Below the pieces are notes generated by a model, which worked only from the letters and a program-made list of their open reading frames with translations, did not search any database and had not been told where the DNA came from. This document shows, one piece after another, positions 60,660-64,000 of a DNA stretch of 64,000 nt. The first letter of the stretch is position 1, and every line of letters starts with the position of its first letter. The translations under genes and the position numbers were made by a program. Source of the stretch: Stratiolaelaps scimitus (taxonomy: Eukaryota > Arthropoda > Arachnida > Mesostigmata > Laelapidae). The DNA is taken from contig JABWDB010000036.1 of the NCBI GenBank assembly GCA_019614645.1, positions 930,001 to 994,000 on the forward strand. Reading direction: 5' to 3'.

Positions 60660-62214
60660 ATCGTCGGCGTCGTTGTCGTGTTCTATATCTCCCATCCCCC
60701 AATCACTCCCCCTCTCTCTCTTTCTCTCTCTTTTTCTCCTTCTCGGCAAATGCGTGTGGCTGTCTGCCCGCGTAAGCCTGCGCGTGTGTCTGTCTGTCTA
60801 TGGATGTGCGTGAGCTGTGCCGCTCCCTACGACCACTGCCACCATCACAACTAGTGCTGCTACTGCTGTTTCTTGCTAATGCTAAAGCCGAATACAGACA
60901 TCATCATCATCATCATCATCTGCTCCGTTCGTTCGCCGGCCGGCCGGCGAACACAGTTCCATCTTGACAACAACACCAACAGCGATGTTGTCGGTGTCGC
61001 TCCAGCTTCTACGGCTGCTGCTGCTGCTTGTTCTGACTCTGTTACGAGACTCTTTCTTCTATTCTCTACCACTCGCAGAGTGTTGTTGTTGTTGTTGTTG
61101 TTGTTGTTGCTTCAGATGACGCAGCTGTATATCTGTCTGTCTGTTCGTACCAACAGCAGCAGCAGCTGCTGTTACTGCAGCAGCAGACTGCTATGGCAGC
61201 AGTTGCATGCCGCTGCTATAGCATGTGCTCGCCATTCTGTCCAACCGCTTTGCCGCTGTAGCAGCTTTCTACTACTACTTAGTTGGTTGGTTGGTTGTTT
61301 GCCGGCTCCTGGTGGCCTGCAAGCTTGCCGGTCCCGTGCGCCTACCATTCTGTCGAACCGCCTGACACGATGCCCACCACCACCACTACGTCTCTCTCTC
61401 TCTCTCTCTCTCCCTCACTATATGGCAGCTGCAGCAGCAGCAGCAGAAACACCACTTATATATACACAGACCAGCTGACCGACACCCAGACAGACACAGA
61501 GAGCTCTAGCCTACCCGAGATAGCAAAGGTAGACAGGGAGACGGGCGGCATGGAGCGCACAGCATAGCTATAGATACATGGAGCATGCAGTCCATAGCAG
61601 CAGCAGCACGAAGACCCGCGCAGTTACGCACAACTTCTCCCCCCGCCCCCCCAATCTCCATGCCCCCGCCCCGATCTACCCATAGCCATATATACTCACT
61701 CACAATGTGCGGCAAACACATCCACGACCACCGCCGCCGCCGCCACCATCGTCGGCATTACCACCGTCACCACTAACACTGACAGGGGCCGCGACGGCAC
61801 AGAGGGAAACGCTGAGGATGATGACGACAACGACGACGACGATGGCTGGGGCCTATAGCCTCCCTGTAACCGCCGCCACCGCCGCCGCTGCTGCCGTTGT
61901 CGTCGTCGTCGTCGACGTTCGTTGGTTCGTTCGTTCGTTCGTACCAAAGTGCCTGTCTGCTTGGCTCCTGCCAGCAGCCATCGACTCTCTCTCTCTCTCC
62001 TCTTCTTCTCGCTCTTATTCTCTAGAGCGAGCGCACAGCGGTCGTTCGTTCACTAGCTAGGGCTACATCGGTGGTGGGTGATATCTGCTGCGCAAGCCAG
62101 CAAGCAGGAGCAGTGCTGGTAGTGGTAGTATGGTCGAAACGAAGAGTGCTTGCTCGTTCGTCCGTCCGTCCGTCCGTAGTGAGTGAGGAGTGTGCGAGTC
62201 TGTGTGTATCTGCC

Positions 62215-62250
62215 TGCCTCCCTCCCTCCCTCCCTCCCTCCCTCCCTCCG
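62215..62250. repeat. (CCCT)n array, potential G-quadruplex on the minus strand
   Basis: About eight consecutive CCCT units. The minus strand is (AGGG)n, which satisfies the four-G-run requirement. Confidence 0.9.
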
Positions 62251-63290
62251 GTCTGTCTCTCAGTTAGATGACATAGGCTCCCCTATAGTACGACGACGAC
62301 GACGATGCCGGCTCTCAACTATTCCCCTCTGCTGTGCTGTGCAGTCAGCCAGCCAGCCAGCCAGCTCTATAACTCTATGGGCTGTTACCCTCTAGATCTG
62401 TATGAGTGCGCGCGCTTGCGTTTGCGTCTGTGTGTCCCTACTGCCACCACCGCCACCAGCAGCAGCACCGTCAGTGGTCGGTCGGGGACCGTCTCTCTGT
62501 GTAGCTGCTCACTCAGTTCGTTCATTCGCTTGTCTGTCCGTCCGTCCGTCCGTCGCTGTCTGTCTGACTGTCTGTCTGACTGCTGTCGGTCGGCCGCTCG
62601 GTCGGTCGGTCGGTCGTTCAGCGAGCGAATGAACGAACAGCGGCTCGTTGCCGGTTCGTTCACTTTGTCTGCCTGCAGCAGCAGCAGCAGCAGCAAGCGG
62701 CCAAACGAAGCAGTCGAGTCGAGTCGAGCCCTCCTCGACGACTGCGCTGTCTGCTGCTTGGCGTACATAGAGCCAACTGGCCGAGCCGACGTCTATGGCG
62801 CGGAGCAAGCAGAGAAGAAATAAGGCAACACCAACAGCAGCAGCAGGATGAAGCGGCAGTCACCCGCAGTAGTGTGGCGCTGTGCTATGCTAGCTACGTT
62901 CGCTGGGTTGGGTTGTGTTCGGTTGGTGGTAGCTGCCCTGCAGGGAGGCAGTGATGGCGGTGCGCCCGAAACACTCTCTCTCTCTCTCTCGTTCTATTCC
63001 ACTATGGCTCACGGCGGGCAGGCGGGCGGTCGGTCGGGCGGATGGCTGGCTGGCTAGCTAGCTCGTTCATCGGTCGGGCCGCCGGTCGCCGCTTGCTTGC
63101 TCGCCTGCCTGCCTGCCTGCCTTCCTCTATGGCTGTATGGAGGGAGGCCGCCGGTCGGTCGGTTGCTCCGTCGTTCGATGTTAGTCTCCCTCTGTCTGTC
63201 TGTGTGTACAGCGCTGTGGGGCTCTTCTACCACCCTCTGCTCTGCTGCCGCCACTGGAGCAGCAGTGGCCAGCCATAGGCAGACGGACGA

Positions 63291-63314
63291 GCGAGCGAGC
63301 GCGCGCGCGCGCGT
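63291..63314. repeat. (CG)n run, Z-DNA prone
   Basis: GAGCGAGCGCGCGCGCGCGCG contains an alternating CG stretch of about 14 bases next to a (GAGC)n stretch. Confidence 0.85.
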
Positions 63315-64000
63315 CGGCCCAACCAACGAACGAACCACCCAACCGCGTTCGTTCGTTCGTTCGCTGGAGCTGTCTGTGTTCGCCGCTGTGAAGGGCCAAT
63401 GCTGCCTGCTATCCCGCTTCCCGTTCACTACCACCACCAGCACCACCACCAGCACTACCACTACCACTACTCGTATAGCAGCGAGTGAGTGCCGTCGTTG
63501 CCTGGCCGCCTATGGCTGACTACGTCGTTGTGCCACGACAGTCTGCGCTGTGCCGCGCTGTTCTGCTCCGGCTGGCGGCAGAGAGACAGCCAGGCCGCCG
63601 CCGCCGCCGCCGCCGCAAGACAACACAGCCAACGCAGACAGCTACCATAGGCAGGTCGTCGTCGTCGTCGTCGCTCGGTCTGCATCACTCCCCCCCCAAC
63701 CCCCCCGTCCGCTCGGCCCTTTCTCCCTCTACTCCCTGGCTTGTTCGTTCGTTCGTGCGTTGGCTCTTTCGCCGTAGCATGCAGGCGCTGCTACCACCAC
63801 CACCACCACCGCCGCCGCCACCGCCACCAGCAGCAGCAGCACCGCCATCGCCGTTAGAGCTCTAGCTAGAGGAGACAGCGAGCGAGCGAGCCACAGCAAC
63901 GTTGGCAGGCGGCTCTTGGCCGACTCCGCTCCCAGAGAAGGAGGCAGGCCAGGCAATCGCGCTAGTCGCGCAGCCGGGTCAAACTGCCAATTTGCACAAA

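Larger units (their letters stand above)
46921..64000. other. Repeat-rich region with pyrimidine-rich plus strand, no defensible gene
   Basis: From about 47.1 kb the plus strand is dominated by CTG, CCG, TCG and CT runs, with islands of ordinary sequence at 48.1-49.8, 53.2-53.8 and 56.8-57.3 kb. Tetranucleotide arrays (TTCG, TCCG, CCCT, CGGT) become frequent after 54.8 kb. Long open frames on either strand are homopolymer-like. No exon chains, domains or RNA genes were recognised. Confidence 0.5.

Noticed and set aside
1..64000. CRISPR arrays, bacterial operons, phage or prophage genes
   Set aside because: Tandem repeats here are microsatellites without spacers, and all recognisable genes are spliced eukaryotic genes.

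Overview
This is eukaryotic nuclear DNA, almost certainly from an arthropod. The evidence is multi-exon genes with GT/AG introns, TATA/initiator promoters, very abundant (TA)n microsatellites, a tRNA-derived SINE, degraded transposons, and a clear orthologue of the SWI/SNF subunit Osa/ARID1. The combination of small-intron astacin genes, arthropod-type Osa and AT microsatellites fits a chelicerate, perhaps a parasitiform mite. That placement is inference; no single marker in the window proves it.

Layout. The left edge (1-179, +) is the last coding exon of an acyl-CoA synthetase/4CL-type enzyme. 1770-7048 (-) is a complete seven-exon AGC-type protein kinase gene with a TATA promoter at about 7.2 kb; its exons had to be joined from short open segments, and every junction keeps frame. 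Two tandem astacin metalloprotease genes follow on the minus strand (8451-11201 and 12154-14067). They have the same four-exon structure, with exons 2 and 3 of exactly equal length. A small secreted alpha-helical protein (17341-17841, +) follows a transposon 3' end that appears to form part of its leader. From 18 to 22 kb there is a graveyard of relics: a papain/cathepsin-L-like fragment, a possible ionotropic-receptor fragment, a LINE 3' end, a Tc1/mariner transposase N-terminus and a possible aspartic-protease fragment. 22-25.8 kb is simple-sequence DNA including two long palindromes.

25870-34057 (-) holds six exons of osa (ARID1/BAF250), 2,211 residues without the N-terminus. They include the ARID domain, the C-terminal BAF250 domain, long polyglutamine, a 12/24-residue tandem repeat, and an unusual low-complexity C-terminal extension of about 270 residues. 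The first coding exon(s) of osa were not recognised.

34-64 kb contains no gene I can defend. It is dominated by CAG/CTG, GCN, TCG/GAC, (TA)n, (CT)n and tetranucleotide repeats. The purine-rich strand changes near 46-47 kb. Two good TATA motifs (35972 and 51231) hint at undetected plus-strand transcripts. Long open frames here are low-complexity by-products of the repeats.

There is no operon-like cooperation between these genes. The most informative biology is the divergent kinase lacking a glycine loop, the astacin duplication, the rapidly evolving Osa repeats, and a transposon end next to a secreted-protein gene. I did not find a clearly new multi-gene system.
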